Shown: positions 16,242-25,546, counted from the stretch's first letter. The stretch: 64,000 bases of DNA from Candidatus Opimibacter skivensis (GCA_016722045.1 JADKGY010000001.1:1632258-1696257); one strand, 5' to 3'. Program-made: numbers and translations. Notes: a model not told the origin generated them from the sequence alone.

Positions 16242-16874
16242 CTAAATTATCTTATAAATCTCCTGTATTCCTTTAAGCTCTTTTTCAAAATCAATTTCCA
16301 GATCAATCAATTTTCCATTTCGGATATCCATCACCCAGCCATGTACAATAGGATATCCTGTCCTGCCGAATTGTTGCTGCACAGCGGCCGTCTTGATCAC
16401 ATTGATGCACTGTTCCTTTACATTCAATTCCACAAGACGGTCAAAACGTAAACGGCTGTCTTTGATATCATCTAATTCATCTTTGTGGAGGCGGTATACA
16501 TCACGGATATTGCGCAACCAAGGATTTAGAATTCCCATATCCTCCTGGGTCAGGGCCGCTCTTACACCACCGCAATTGTAATGACCGCAGACGATGATGT
16601 GTTTGACATACAAAAGCTTAACGGCGTAATTGATGACCGACATGACATTGAGATCAATGCTGACGACAAGATTACCAATATTGCGATGCACAAATACTTC
16701 TCCGGGCGCCGCGCCCATCATCTCCTCCGCTGTGACACGACTATCACTGCAACCGATGTAGAGATATTCAGGATATTGCTCGTTGGCTAATTTTTCAAAG
16801 AATAAATGATCCGTAGATCGCTTATCGGCTACCCACTTTTTATTATTCTCAAAAATCCTTTCGTACGAAAGCAT
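16242..16874 (-). CDS. Beta-class carbonic anhydrase
   Basis: Interconverts CO2 and bicarbonate. 210 residues from the ATG at 16874 (MLSYERIFENNKKWV); the longer frame to 16931 runs into repeat DNA. Zinc ligands Cys42, His98, Cys101 and the Asp44-Arg46 dyad are present (GCSDSR 41-46; CGHYNCGGV 96-104). Usual length for the family, cytoplasmic. Its start lies next to the AGCAATT heptamer array. Confidence 0.96.
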   Translation of the reverse strand: MLSYERIFENNKKWVADKRSTDHLFFEKLANEQYPEYLYIGCSDSRVTAEEMMGAAPGEVFVHRNIGNLVVSIDLNVMSVINYAVKLLYVKHIIVCGHYNCGGVRAALTQEDMGILNPWLRNIRDVYRLHKDELDDIKDSRLRFDRLVELNVKEQCINVIKTAAVQQQFGRTGYPIVHGWVMDIRNGKLIDLEIDFEKELKGIQEIYKII

Positions 16875-16907
16875 GACAGCTGATATTATTGAAGGCCGGA
16901 AAGATAA

Positions 16908-16960
16908 TAAAAAGCAATTGGCAATTAGCAATTAGCAATTGGCAAAAACAAAAGGCAATT
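16908..16960. repeat. Heptanucleotide repeat (GCAATTA)
   Basis: GCAATTG-GCAATTA-GCAATTA-GCAATTG-type units, period 7, about 35 bp upstream of the carbonic anhydrase start. Confidence 0.85.
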
Positions 16961-17033
16961 GGTAAAAACCAAAGAGACAAAAATGCAGAGAGCAGAGACC
17001 AGAGAGCAACGAGAAGTGTGATCGTTCGCAAAT

Positions 17034-17106
17034 TGCATAATGCATATTGCCTATTGACAATTGCTCATTGCTTATTGCCAATTGCTTATTGCTTATTGCT
17101 TATTGA
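17034..17106. repeat. Heptanucleotide repeat (TTGCTTA) over a stop codon
   Basis: TTGCCTA/TTGCTTA/TTGCCAA units with period 7; inverse complement of the array at 16908. The TAA stop of the next gene (17100-17102) is formed inside the last units. Confidence 0.85.
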
Positions 17107-18110
17107 ATTACAGTTATGTAATACATGATAGCTGACGGGTCATTAGGGAGATTGGACATGTTTACAAATTTGATTTCAACCATTCCGGGAGCACTTACTC
17201 GGGCATATTCAACCATCATTTGTGATAAAGATTCAGATGGCGAAATCTGAACCGTACCTGTCGTCACCACATTGGGAATGGCAACATCATATGTGTATTC
17301 TTCATTTGAAAGCATAACAGGGACATCGATCATACCGGCATAACGAATGATCCCCGTGAGAGATGTACCTGACACACCAATTTTGACAGGTCCGTTAGCA
17401 TTGAGAGATGCTACATTTGCAGCACCGTTGACATCAAGAGAATTGACTTTGACATTTCCATTGACATCCAGTTTGGCTGAAGGATTTGTTTTATTAATTC
17501 CGACATTTCCGGAAGAATCAATCCGCATACGTTCGGTCATATTTGTGCCAAAAAATAATGGTTTATTCTCCTGTTGGATTAAGTGTGCATCACCACCTGC
17601 CAATGTTATGCCCAGGACTAAACCGTCATTAGTCAATGCACCCGTGTTTGCGTTGGTTATTTGCAGACGGGTTGTTACAGCCTGGCCACTATTGATATGC
17701 AATTGGGTTTTGGGTGCATTTGTACCTATACCAATAGCGCTTCCAGTGTTGAATAGATAGGATGTTGCTGCCCATTTACTACCGTCCCATTTTAATGTTT
17801 CCCCATTGGTTGATCCATTTGAAATAGGAGGAGTCCAGGTGGTACCATCAAATGTATAAAAGCCTTTTGGAGAAGATGAATAAGGGGGACTTGACAGATC
17901 AGTCTGGAATACTGTCATACCGATGTCATCAGCATAGAGGGTCAGCATATTTCTTTCCGCGCCTGTCATCCTGGGGAGAAGTAAGCCTTTGGTATGTGAT
18001 GAAAGCTCGAGGATTGATTTAGAATTGGGTGTGATGGTGCCAATTCCAACCTGGGCAAAGAATGGCAAGTGAAAAGCCAATAGCCCTAGCATTAAGGCAA
18101 GTTTTTTCAT
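17100..18110 (-). CDS. Secreted tail-fibre-like surface protein
   Basis: 336 residues from the ATG at 18110. Signal peptide MKKLALMLGLLAFHLPFFAQ. The start of the mature part is a domain found in many Bacteroidota surface proteins (SILELSSHTKGLLLPRMT, then GFYTFDGTTW), followed by phage tail-fibre-like IGIGTNAPKTQLHI and NVGINKTNPSAKLDVNGNVK repeats, which usually build trimeric beta-helical fibres. The C-terminal ~90 residues form an unassigned beta domain. No T9SS tail. A paralog with the same opening domain lies at 48570-49460. Role: probable surface fibre (inference). Confidence 0.8.
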   Translation of the reverse strand: MKKLALMLGLLAFHLPFFAQVGIGTITPNSKSILELSSHTKGLLLPRMTGAERNMLTLYADDIGMTVFQTDLSSPPYSSSPKGFYTFDGTTWTPPISNGSTNGETLKWDGSKWAATSYLFNTGSAIGIGTNAPKTQLHINSGQAVTTRLQITNANTGALTNDGLVLGITLAGGDAHLIQQENKPLFFGTNMTERMRIDSSGNVGINKTNPSAKLDVNGNVKVNSLDVNGAANVASLNANGPVKIGVSGTSLTGIIRYAGMIDVPVMLSNEEYTYDVAIPNVVTTGTVQISPSESLSQMMVEYARVSAPGMVEIKFVNMSNLPNDPSAIMYYITVIQ

Positions 18111-18459
18111 GGGGGGTCGCAATTAGATTGGGATGAATATCGGCTCTACCGGTTTGGGTACTTATGGTATCACATAAAGCTCATCTTCAATCAATTAAAT
18201 ATTATATAAAAAATTCATTAGTTCCTCGTTCGAATCGCTCGCCTCCGGGTAAACACAAACCATCGATGCATATTCATGCATTCCTTGTACACAAATCCAT
18301 CAATGGTCAGATATTTTTTATCCGGCGTTTGGTGTTCCCGCTCGGATGGAAAGAGCAGTGTCTAAGGTAATACTATTCCTTAGGATTAGATCTTTTCTAC
18401 TGAATTGAAAATCTTAATTCAACTGATCAGATAAAATGGAATTTTTCTAAAAAAAGTTG
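18111..18459. other. 349-bp intergenic gap with no recognised feature
   Basis: AT-rich, no open frame of note. A TTCGAATC word at 18229 recalls a tRNA T-loop, but its flanks do not pair. Confidence 0.6.
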
Positions 18460-19335
18460 TCAGGTGATTGGTGCCGGAGGCTCTGATTTCCTGATCTGGC
18501 GGTCATGAACCGGCATTTCAATACCTTCCCTATCAAATGCTTCTTTAATCCGCTTCCGAAGTTCCCCCGTCACCTGCCATTGTTTGAGCGATTGTGTTTC
18601 ACCGACTATTTTGACCAGAATCGCGGTATCTGTAAAGTCGTCGACCCTTAAAAACTGAGGGGCCTTAATAATCAGATCCTTCCATGTCAGATCTTCGGCT
18701 AACTCCATTCCTACCCGATTGACAGTTTCAATGACATGATCAAGATTAGATGCATAGACAATCGGAATATCGAGATTGACACGAGCAAATGATTTTGAAA
18801 AATTGGCTACTTTTTTTACCTCCCCGTGTGGAACATGATGTACTGTACCATCCATATCCCTTAGAGTGGTGATACGCAATCCTATATCTTCAACCTTACC
18901 GGACGTACCATCGAAATTGACGACATCGCCTATCCTGTATTGATTTTCAAAAATGATAAAGAAGCCGGAAATAATATCCCGGACAAGGTATTGACCACCG
19001 AAGCCCAGGGCAATTCCGAATATGCCCGCTCCCGCCAGCATAGGACCTATAGGTATCCCCATTTCCTGAAGAGACATCATCACGAACAGCCCAAGCAATG
19101 CAAAATTGATCACTAATACACAGACACGTATTAAAGTGTCTTCACGCATTTTTTCATCTTGTGCAGTTGGATTTCGTTCATCTTGTTTAACGGATATTCT
19201 GATCACCCTGGCAATAAACCGCCTTGCAATAGCCCGCAGGAGGTATGCCCCTATGAGATAGAACAGGATCTTTACTCCATGACTGAGTAGCCAGGGACTG
19301 AGCTCATACATAAATGCTTGGATGGATTCTCTCAT
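18460..19335 (-). CDS. Small-conductance mechanosensitive channel (MscS family)
   Basis: Releases solutes on hypo-osmotic shock. 291 residues from the ATG at 19335; a TTG two codons earlier (19341) is less likely. Three membrane helices, then the pore-lining TM3 and cytoplasmic beta domain: GPMLAGAGIFGIALGFGGQY (about 91-110) followed by RDIISGFFIIFENQYRIGD is the MscS signature. Ends with the C-terminal alpha/beta domain (LRKRIKEAFDREGIEMP). Length is that of a minimal MscS. Confidence 0.95.
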   Translation of the reverse strand: MRESIQAFMYELSPWLLSHGVKILFYLIGAYLLRAIARRFIARVIRISVKQDERNPTAQDEKMREDTLIRVCVLVINFALLGLFVMMSLQEMGIPIGPMLAGAGIFGIALGFGGQYLVRDIISGFFIIFENQYRIGDVVNFDGTSGKVEDIGLRITTLRDMDGTVHHVPHGEVKKVANFSKSFARVNLDIPIVYASNLDHVIETVNRVGMELAEDLTWKDLIIKAPQFLRVDDFTDTAILVKIVGETQSLKQWQVTGELRKRIKEAFDREGIEMPVHDRQIRKSEPPAPIT

Positions 19336-19445
19336 ACTCAAAATTCATTTTCAGGAGAGGCCAAAGTATATTTTTAATTTAACATTGCTAAAATTAATAA
19401 CATTGAAGCCATCGGGAAAGAAGAAGAGAAATGCTCACTTATAAA

Positions 19446-19479
19446 TAAAAAAGCCTGCGTAAATCATTTACACAGGCTT
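19446..19479 (-). terminator. Rho-independent terminator
   Basis: On the minus strand: AAGCCTGTGTAAA / TTTACGCAGGCTT stem (one G-T wobble) followed by a T-run into 19446. Lies 72 bp after the stop of the gene at 19551-21014 and would end its transcript. Confidence 0.85.
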
Positions 19480-19550
19480 CGCAATACTCGTATTTTTTCA
19501 CGACCGTATTCGACCTTATTAGGATATGTCGACTGTCATCCCTTACATTA

Positions 19551-21014
19551 TTATTGAACCACTACCTTTCGAGTCACTATTTTCTTACCGTCACGTATTG
19601 AAATCAGGTAGATCCCTTTTCCATAATCCGCTAAATTGATTTCGACTGATGTTTGCCCTTTGCCTTCATCGACTGAAAACATACGTTCACCTAGTAAATT
19701 ATAAACCACCAAATCCTGAAAATCTTCTTTACTGCTTATCATGAACTTTCCGCTACTCGGATTTGGAGAAACTGTGATGTTGAGATTATTATCCGGAACA
19801 TCATGGGTTCCCGTTATCGTATGAAAAAAGTTAAATGTGCTGTCTCCGGTTGTTACAATGACTCCGTCAGCATTAAATTGACGGCTTGAATAACTTTCAA
19901 GAAAGTTGTTTTCCCCATACGTATTGAATGATAATGTGGAATTAATCCAGGAACCGTTCCAGTTTTCAAATAAGTACTTTAACACCTGGTGATTTCCATT
20001 ATAAGTATAGGTGCCCCTTGCTGAATTTTCCCAATTGGTGACATTCCAATCCTGAAATAAAACATTCGTCAGATCATTACCGGCATTGTAGGTAGAAATA
20101 CTATTACTATAATTCACCCATTTCGTAGCATCCCAGTATTGGAATAACTGAGTGATCTGATTATTGTTAGCATCATACGTATTCGTATACAATCCGGTAT
20201 CCTCCCAATCCAAAATGGTTGCATTCCAGTTTTGATATTTATAAGTAAGCTGGTTATTATTGGCATCATAGGTGGCAGAGTACCGGTTTGAATTATCCCA
20301 GGTACCGTCCAAGTCATTCCAGAGTTGATAAATTTCACTGATAAAGTTTTTGTTTGCATCATAGCTATACGTGGACAGATCATAATTATCCCAACTGGTC
20401 CCATTCCAATTCTGGCTTAATTGACTGATCAGATTATTATTTCCATCATACATATAAATGTAACCGGATGAATTAACCCACGCAGTGCCGCTCCATAGCT
20501 GGAATACATCGCTGGTCTGGTTATTATTAGCATCATAGGTATAGACATCCTGAAATATATTTTGAAAGAAAGTGCCATTCCAACCCTTATACGTAGTCGA
20601 AAGCTCATTGTTATTAGCGTCATAAACAATGTTGTATTGGGCTGAATTTACCCAATTCCCTGCGTCTAAATTCTGATAGGTATAACTAGTAGGTAAGCCG
20701 TCCATATTATACAGGATATTGATAGCTTTTGTCATAAGCTGCCATTTGGTGGCAAAAGAATCCCATTGCCATACATAAATGCTATCATAAACCTGGATAT
20801 CGGTGAACAATTCCCTTGTCTGGCGTTCGAGTTCTTTTGCAAATGCTCTGTCAGGATGCAATTCATTTTTCCTGATGTCTGCTTCATGCAACCTTATAGG
20901 GGCGCTATAAAATACACTTGATTTCGGATTGTGCGGAATAGGATGTACCGGAGTAGTCTGTCCAAATATGCTAATAGAAAAAGTGAGAGCAAAAAATAGT
21001 AATGTTGTTTTCAT
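19551..21014 (-). CDS. Secreted repeat protein with T9SS sorting domain
   Basis: 487 residues from the ATG at 21014 (signal peptide MKTTLLFFALTFSISIFGQ). Residues about 85-380 form nine ~33-35-residue repeats built around Y(T/S)YDANNNQ and F(Q/E)xWNGTxWxNS, resembling RHS/YD-type repeats but longer. A T9SS type A tail ends the protein (NLNITVSPNPSSGKFMI ... GIYLISIRDGKKI). Probable extracellular adhesin or binding protein; no enzyme domain seen. Followed by a clear terminator. Monocistronic by spacing. Confidence 0.85.
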   Translation of the reverse strand: MKTTLLFFALTFSISIFGQTTPVHPIPHNPKSSVFYSAPIRLHEADIRKNELHPDRAFAKELERQTRELFTDIQVYDSIYVWQWDSFATKWQLMTKAINILYNMDGLPTSYTYQNLDAGNWVNSAQYNIVYDANNNELSTTYKGWNGTFFQNIFQDVYTYDANNNQTSDVFQLWSGTAWVNSSGYIYMYDGNNNLISQLSQNWNGTSWDNYDLSTYSYDANKNFISEIYQLWNDLDGTWDNSNRYSATYDANNNQLTYKYQNWNATILDWEDTGLYTNTYDANNNQITQLFQYWDATKWVNYSNSISTYNAGNDLTNVLFQDWNVTNWENSARGTYTYNGNHQVLKYLFENWNGSWINSTLSFNTYGENNFLESYSSRQFNADGVIVTTGDSTFNFFHTITGTHDVPDNNLNITVSPNPSSGKFMISSKEDFQDLVVYNLLGERMFSVDEGKGQTSVEINLADYGKGIYLISIRDGKKIVTRKVVVQ

Positions 21015-21359
21015 TTTATTTAGGTTTAATTTTTCCAGATATAAGACTTCGTGTATTCCGTAGCTTTTTCTATTCCTCAAATATTCTGGCAGGATTCAAA
21101 AATTTCTTGGGAATCCTGACTGGCAGGCACTAGAAAAAGATCTTACGACAAATAAATTTAATAACATTTTATTAAATTAAATTGACCACCAATAGCTGAA
21201 CGTCGGTTTAACTTTATATTATGATTTAAAGGTACAGTTCTTTCAATCCGATCCGCCAAAATTCATTTTCCGGTGATTCTTTTCCCGGGCAAAATGATCA
21301 GATCCTTCGAATTGAAATTAACATCCGCCAGTTGTCCAGACATCATATAGCCGACACCT
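21015..21359. other. 345-bp gap, promoter region of the T9SS repeat protein
   Basis: No gene or repeat recognised. The minus-strand leader AAATTAAACCTAAATAAA directly before the ATG at 21014 is the A-rich type usual in Bacteroidota. Confidence 0.5.
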
Positions 21360-22394
21360 CTACGTGGATATCTCCCTCTGTTTGACAATAAATTCGCTGG
21401 AATAAATTTTTAACAAAAGAATAAACAGTGAAATGAGTAAGGGTCCGAAAATGAGACCGATGAATCCAAACAAATTTATCCCGATAATAACACCGAACAC
21501 CGTAATGAGAGGATGTACATTCCCGATTTTTCTTGCGATTGTAAATCGTAAGACATTATCAACCAATCCGATCACGCCAAATCCATAGATCAACATAAAT
21601 ACGCCCTGCCATATCTGATCATTTGCAAAGAAAATAATAGCCAATGGCACATACGCAAACGCCGCACCGATGACCGGCAGCATGGCCGTAAAACAGGTAA
21701 TGACAAACCAAAACCAGGGCTCCTTTACACCTATAATTAGGTATCCGATGAGAGCTACAATCCCCTGTAAAAAAGCAATCACAGGAATACCAATAGCATT
21801 GCTGATCACCATGTTGTGCACTTCGTAACCGAGCATATTGACATTTGTATTCTTCAGCGGGATATATTCATAAATATCATGCTCCATTTTGCGACCGTTG
21901 ACCAGCATAAAATAAAGAATGAAGTACATGAAAAATAATGTAGCTAATGTGTTGAATGTGGCGCTGAGCAATTGCTGAGTCGTACGGGCGACAAAATTAC
22001 CTAATGAACTTATATTCTCCTGGCTGATGAGTTCATAACCCAATTGACCTTCTACACGGGTAATAAGTGTTTGTAACGCTCCAACTAACTCATCGGAATG
22101 CTGTATAGCATAGGTAACTTTTGATGACATCATGCTGACTAAACCACCGATCGGGATCATGATGACGATAAGGGACAACAACATAAGCAATGCGGCTGCC
22201 AATGGCTTCGGCCAGTGTTTTATCATGACCAGGTACAGCATCACTTTACGCATGATGATATAGAGCGTGATTGCGCCCAGGAATCCGGGTACAAAAACGG
22301 ATAGTTCCCTGGCCAGCAATACACCAAGCAAAAGCAGGCATAAAAGAAAAAAGATCTGTCTTATCCTGTTTTGAGGTATATATAACTCTTCCAT
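21360..22394 (-). CDS. AI-2E family (PerM/YdiK-like) membrane permease
   Basis: 344 residues with about eight hydrophobic helices arranged as in the AI-2E transporter family (IIVMIPIGGLVSMMSSK; WFWFVITCFTAMLPVIGAAF; GFGVIGLVDNVLRF; HPLITVFGVIIGINLFGFIG). Family members export small solutes or act as ion antiporters; the family name does not establish AI-2 transport here. ATG at 22394. A possible Bacteroidota-type promoter, TTTG and TATCTTTA, lies upstream on the minus strand. Confidence 0.93.
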   Translation of the reverse strand: MEELYIPQNRIRQIFFLLCLLLLGVLLARELSVFVPGFLGAITLYIIMRKVMLYLVMIKHWPKPLAAALLMLLSLIVIMIPIGGLVSMMSSKVTYAIQHSDELVGALQTLITRVEGQLGYELISQENISSLGNFVARTTQQLLSATFNTLATLFFMYFILYFMLVNGRKMEHDIYEYIPLKNTNVNMLGYEVHNMVISNAIGIPVIAFLQGIVALIGYLIIGVKEPWFWFVITCFTAMLPVIGAAFAYVPLAIIFFANDQIWQGVFMLIYGFGVIGLVDNVLRFTIARKIGNVHPLITVFGVIIGINLFGFIGLIFGPLLISLFILLLKIYSSEFIVKQREIST

Positions 22395-22402
22395 AAAAAT
22401 CG

Positions 22403-22435
22403 ATATGCCTTAAAGATAAAAAATAGGTTTGCAAA
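22403..22435 (-). promoter_or_regulatory. Possible Bacteroidota promoter of the AI-2E family gene
   Basis: On the minus strand TTTGC at about 22429-22433 and TATCTTTA at about 22405-22412 approximate the -33 TTTG and -7 TAnnTTTG boxes, with one mismatch in the -7 box. Weak by eye. Confidence 0.3.
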
Positions 22436-22516
22436 TGATATTACCGCAGTTTAACTGATACAATATTATTTTTACAATTATCCATTTGTATGATTTAGAC
22501 GAAAAGCTACAGTCTT

Positions 22517-23062
22517 TTATTTATCAAAACACGCTGCTCTTAACAATTGCATATACTGCAAGCCCTTTTGATTTGCATATGCTATATTTCGTTGAGGAAT
22601 CCCATCAGGATCAGGAAAATTCTCAATAGTCCTTGTAATGCTTTCTTCCCGCAAAATATGCAACATAGGATATACAGAACGATTTGTATAATTCGCCGGG
22701 TCATCATCCCTGGAATCTGCAAAACGATAATCCGGATGAAAGCTGGCTATCTGGTAGACGCCATCATATCCTTGCAGGGAAATGAATTCCTCGGCTATTC
22801 TGACAAGATCAAGGTAGGATACGAAATCGGAGAAATCGAAAGGCAAAATAATGAGGGTCGTTTCTATATTTTCAGATTCATCAAGTAATTTCAATTCCCT
22901 TGCCACGGCCTCCAGGGTGGCTTCAACAGTTGTATTTGGCAAGACTACAAACCGTACACTTTTCCTTTGCATGGCCTTGGCTGCAAACGGACAAAAATTG
23001 CATCCGATGACCACGGATTTTATCCATGCTATGGTTTGAGAAACTACAACCTCGTCCGTCAA
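22517..23062 (-). CDS. DUF1415 family protein, TTG start
   Basis: 181 residues. DUF1415 hallmarks: W-I-K-S-V-V-I-G-C-N-F-C-P-F-A near the N-terminus (residues 13-27), HPDYRFADSRDDDPANYTNRSVYPMLHIL in the middle and a DPDGIPQRNI-type end. Function of the family is unknown; the two conserved Cys in CNFCPF suggest metal or redox chemistry. The start must be TTG at 23062: an in-frame stop lies a few codons upstream and the next Met is after the conserved CNFCPFA motif. 76 nt downstream of the TPR-like gene on the same strand. Confidence 0.85.
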   Translation of the reverse strand: MTDEVVVSQTIAWIKSVVIGCNFCPFAAKAMQRKSVRFVVLPNTTVEATLEAVARELKLLDESENIETTLIILPFDFSDFVSYLDLVRIAEEFISLQGYDGVYQIASFHPDYRFADSRDDDPANYTNRSVYPMLHILREESITRTIENFPDPDGIPQRNIAYANQKGLQYMQLLRAACFDK

Positions 23063-23138
23063 GGAAACAATATTTTATAGTGTGGAATGAATGTGAAAGG
23101 CCAATAGAGAAATTGATTCATTAACATCTTTGGACCCT

Positions 23139-23702
23139 TTACTTTTTTGCTTTCATCTGTTTCAGCACATCTTTCGCATTATTACAGTAATACAGATGTG
23201 GTTCATCTGCAATGGCATTTAGTTCAGGAACGATTTCCTCTTGCGGCCGATTCAGGAACATCTTTGTCAAAATCCTATACCATCCTGTTTGCTGTACATA
23301 TTCCCCGTTGTTCAATCCCTGGGTGTTGAATAAAGCAAGGGCTTTATCATATTCCCTATTCCCTATTAAGGCATGGGCAGTGTAATAGACTATCCGGTTA
23401 TGTAATGGATGAGTTTCCGGTATCTGGTTGAAAGCTGTTATTGCTTTGTCCCAATTTTTATGGGCATAGGCATCCATCCCGATCTGGTATAGGGAATCCT
23501 CAGCCGAAGGCTTAGAGGGGAGATTCTGGGCCATGGGTGCTTTATAAATTTTACCTGCGAGCTGCTGTAAGCCTGATGTATGGTCCATCTTGCAGGAAAG
23601 ACAAGCGAGCACTAGCATACTGATCGCTATCGGTATGCAGACGATCAGATTTCGATTTCGCGGGTAAGGCACTCCTGAAACTGAAGATATTTCATTGCAC
23701 AT
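23139..23702 (-). CDS. TPR-like membrane-anchored protein
   Basis: 187 residues. One N-terminal hydrophobic segment (VCIPIAISMLVLACLSC) that is either a lipoprotein signal or a membrane anchor; neither Cys has a perfect lipobox. The rest has TPR-like helical pairs (YQIGMDAYAHKNWDKAITAFNQIP; RIVYYTAHALIGNREYDKALALFN). Probably a periplasm-facing protein-protein interaction factor. Same strand and close spacing (37 nt) as the membrane paralog upstream, so possibly one operon from 25407 down to 22517. Confidence 0.7.
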   Translation of the reverse strand: MCNEISSVSGVPYPRNRNLIVCIPIAISMLVLACLSCKMDHTSGLQQLAGKIYKAPMAQNLPSKPSAEDSLYQIGMDAYAHKNWDKAITAFNQIPETHPLHNRIVYYTAHALIGNREYDKALALFNTQGLNNGEYVQQTGWYRILTKMFLNRPQEEIVPELNAIADEPHLYYCNNAKDVLKQMKAKK

Positions 23703-23739
23703 GATTTCTAATTTATACCGGCAAGGTAGGTTTTGTATT

Positions 23740-24516
23740 CTAAACTAAATTTCTTTTCGCCCGCTGCTCATATTCAATCAATGGAAACAAATCGATATCC
23801 GCAGCCCGTATTTTTCCATCTAACGGATATTCAAACGGATGGTCAATATCTTTGATGAGGCTAACCATATATACATAGATCTGCGTGATGAAACCTACGA
23901 GAATAATACTGATAATCACATTTTCAAAACGAGTAATCATCAATAATCCGATAATCAATAAAGTCATCACTTCAAGAAATGCGTATCCTGTGGAAATAAA
24001 GTTTGTCCGCTTGATCACAGTGGCCCTGGCAAATAATTTCCGGAGATTGGTCTGTTCGCGCTTTACCCATGATGTAGTTGACCCCATGCGGGTTTTTTCT
24101 ACCCACAATGCTACAGATGTTATTTCATCGATCTTTTTATAGACCACTTCTTCACTTTCCTGGTGAGTAAAATAAGCGATGATCGATCTTGTGACCTCAT
24201 AGATTTGATTTTTCTGCGCTAAAAGATCAAAATTCGGATTAAACCCATAAGCCAACACCACAGTATCATAAATACTCTCTATAGTAGAAGCCATCTCCGC
24301 CGGAATTTTTTCGCTCTCTTTATAATCTGCAAGGGTCCCCGCCAGCATAAATCCAACTAAAAATATCCCCCCTGTAAACACCAGTCCAGTTTCTGAAAAA
24401 CTAACAAGTCCATCAAAATGTAACCATTGAACAATACCAATTTTCAAAAACACTACTACGGCGGTAATGGGAAATGTCAATAACATCAGTCTCCATTTCA
24501 CCAGATTGATTGTCAT
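23740..24516 (-). CDS. Four-helix membrane protein, paralog 1 of a tandem pair
   Basis: 258 residues, no family assigned with certainty. Two N-terminal helices, a conserved GFMLAGTLADYKESEKIPAE motif (about 55-74), a soluble helical middle, two C-terminal helices (LEVMTLLIIGLLMITRF; IISIILVGFITQIYVYMVSL) and an acidic tail DIDLFPLIEYEQRAKR. The layout recalls bestrophin-like/DUF4239 channels, but the match is weak. About half of the residues are the same as in the neighbour at 24634-25407 by eye, so it arose by tandem duplication. The heptamer TTTACGA array begins right before its ATG. Confidence 0.7.
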   Translation of the reverse strand: MTINLVKWRLMLLTFPITAVVVFLKIGIVQWLHFDGLVSFSETGLVFTGGIFLVGFMLAGTLADYKESEKIPAEMASTIESIYDTVVLAYGFNPNFDLLAQKNQIYEVTRSIIAYFTHQESEEVVYKKIDEITSVALWVEKTRMGSTTSWVKREQTNLRKLFARATVIKRTNFISTGYAFLEVMTLLIIGLLMITRFENVIISIILVGFITQIYVYMVSLIKDIDHPFEYPLDGKIRAADIDLFPLIEYEQRAKRNLV

Positions 24517-24517
24517 A

Positions 24518-24572
24518 TTTACGATTTACGATTTACGATTTACGATTTACGATTTACGATTTACGATTTACG
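24518..24572. repeat. Heptanucleotide repeat (TTTACGA)
   Basis: Eight uninterrupted TTTACGA units, starting one base from the ATG of the membrane protein at 23740-24516 and occupying its whole 5' leader. Confidence 0.92.
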
Positions 24573-24639
24573 ATTTAGAAAGGAAGAAGAAGTTATCCGT
24601 AGTTTGAAACTACGGATAACTTCTTCTTCCTTTCTAAAT
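24573..24639. terminator. 33-bp perfect hairpin overlapping a stop codon
   Basis: Two 33-nt arms (24573-24605 and 24607-24639) with a single G between them. The distal arm covers the last two codons of the gene at 24634-25407. Too long and lacking a clear T-run for a standard terminator, but likely to stop transcription or stabilise the 3' end. Confidence 0.6.
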
Positions 24640-25407
24640 TCTGCTTTTTGCCCGTTGATCATACTGCATGAGTGGATTTAGATCAATGTCTGCCTCTATG
24701 GCTTTACCTGACTTCGTATATTCAAACGGATCATCTTCATCACGTATCAGCCGGATCATATAAATAAAGATCTGTGAAATAAAGGATATAATGATGATGG
24801 CGGTCGTTTCGTTTTCAAATTTAGCCACAAGTAAAAGACAAATGATGACAAAAGTAAGAACTTCAAGGAGTGCATAACCCGGTGCGAGGAAACTTGTCTT
24901 TTCGATGACAGTGGCGCGGGTGAATAATTTTCTCAGGTTGTGCTGCTCATTGCTGACTCGGGAAGTTATCTGTCCAACACCTGCTTTCTCCATCGAAAGC
25001 GCAATGTCTGAGATGCTGCTGATCTTTGTAAAAACTTCGTCTTCTGTACTTTTATGTTCGAACCAATTGATGATGGATTCAGTCACTTCATTTAAGTGCC
25101 GGCGCACCATAGTAAGATCATATCCCCCTTTTAACCCATGACCAAGGCCAATCGTATCTTCGATCGTCTCAATCGTACAGGCCATTTCTGCAGGTATCTT
25201 TTCACTTTCTTTATAATCCGCTATCGTTCCGGCCAGCATGAATCCGATCAGGAATATTCCTCCGGTCACCACAATCCCCACTTCACTAAACTTCACAAGG
25301 CCATCATAATGTAGTCCATATACGATACCAAACTTGATCAGAAGTATAACTAATGTGATGGGAAGCGTGGTGAGCATCAGTTTCCATTTGATCAGGTTGA
25401 ATTTCAT
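24634..25407 (-). CDS. Four-helix membrane protein, paralog 2 of a tandem pair
   Basis: 257 residues, same architecture as its neighbour: N-terminal helices, GFMLAGTIADYKESEKIPAE, soluble helical middle, helices LEVLTFVIICLLLVAKF and IIIISFISQIFIYMIRL, and tail DIDLNPLMQYDQRAK. The intervening 117 bp between the paralogs is fully taken up by the 33-bp hairpin and the TTTACGA array. ATG at 25407, preceded by ATTTAAG heptamers. Function unknown; inner-membrane channel or sensor is inference only. Confidence 0.7.
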   Translation of the reverse strand: MKFNLIKWKLMLTTLPITLVILLIKFGIVYGLHYDGLVKFSEVGIVVTGGIFLIGFMLAGTIADYKESEKIPAEMACTIETIEDTIGLGHGLKGGYDLTMVRRHLNEVTESIINWFEHKSTEDEVFTKISSISDIALSMEKAGVGQITSRVSNEQHNLRKLFTRATVIEKTSFLAPGYALLEVLTFVIICLLLVAKFENETTAIIIISFISQIFIYMIRLIRDEDDPFEYTKSGKAIEADIDLNPLMQYDQRAKSRI

Positions 25408-25410
25408 CAG

Positions 25411-25437
25411 ACGATTTAAGATTTAAGATTTAAGATT
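25411..25437. repeat. Heptanucleotide repeat (ATTTAAG)
   Basis: Four GATTTAA-type units in the leader of the gene at 24634-25407. Confidence 0.75.
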
Positions 25438-25496
25438 TGTCTGCGTTCGTAGCCCGTTCGGAGACGCGATAAATCGTCGTCTCTACAACCATTCAA

Positions 25497-25546
<50 letters not shown>

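Noticed and set aside
18221..18245. TTCGAATC word resembling a tRNA T-loop
   Set aside because: The flanking bases do not form a 5-bp T-stem and no acceptor or anticodon arms are found.
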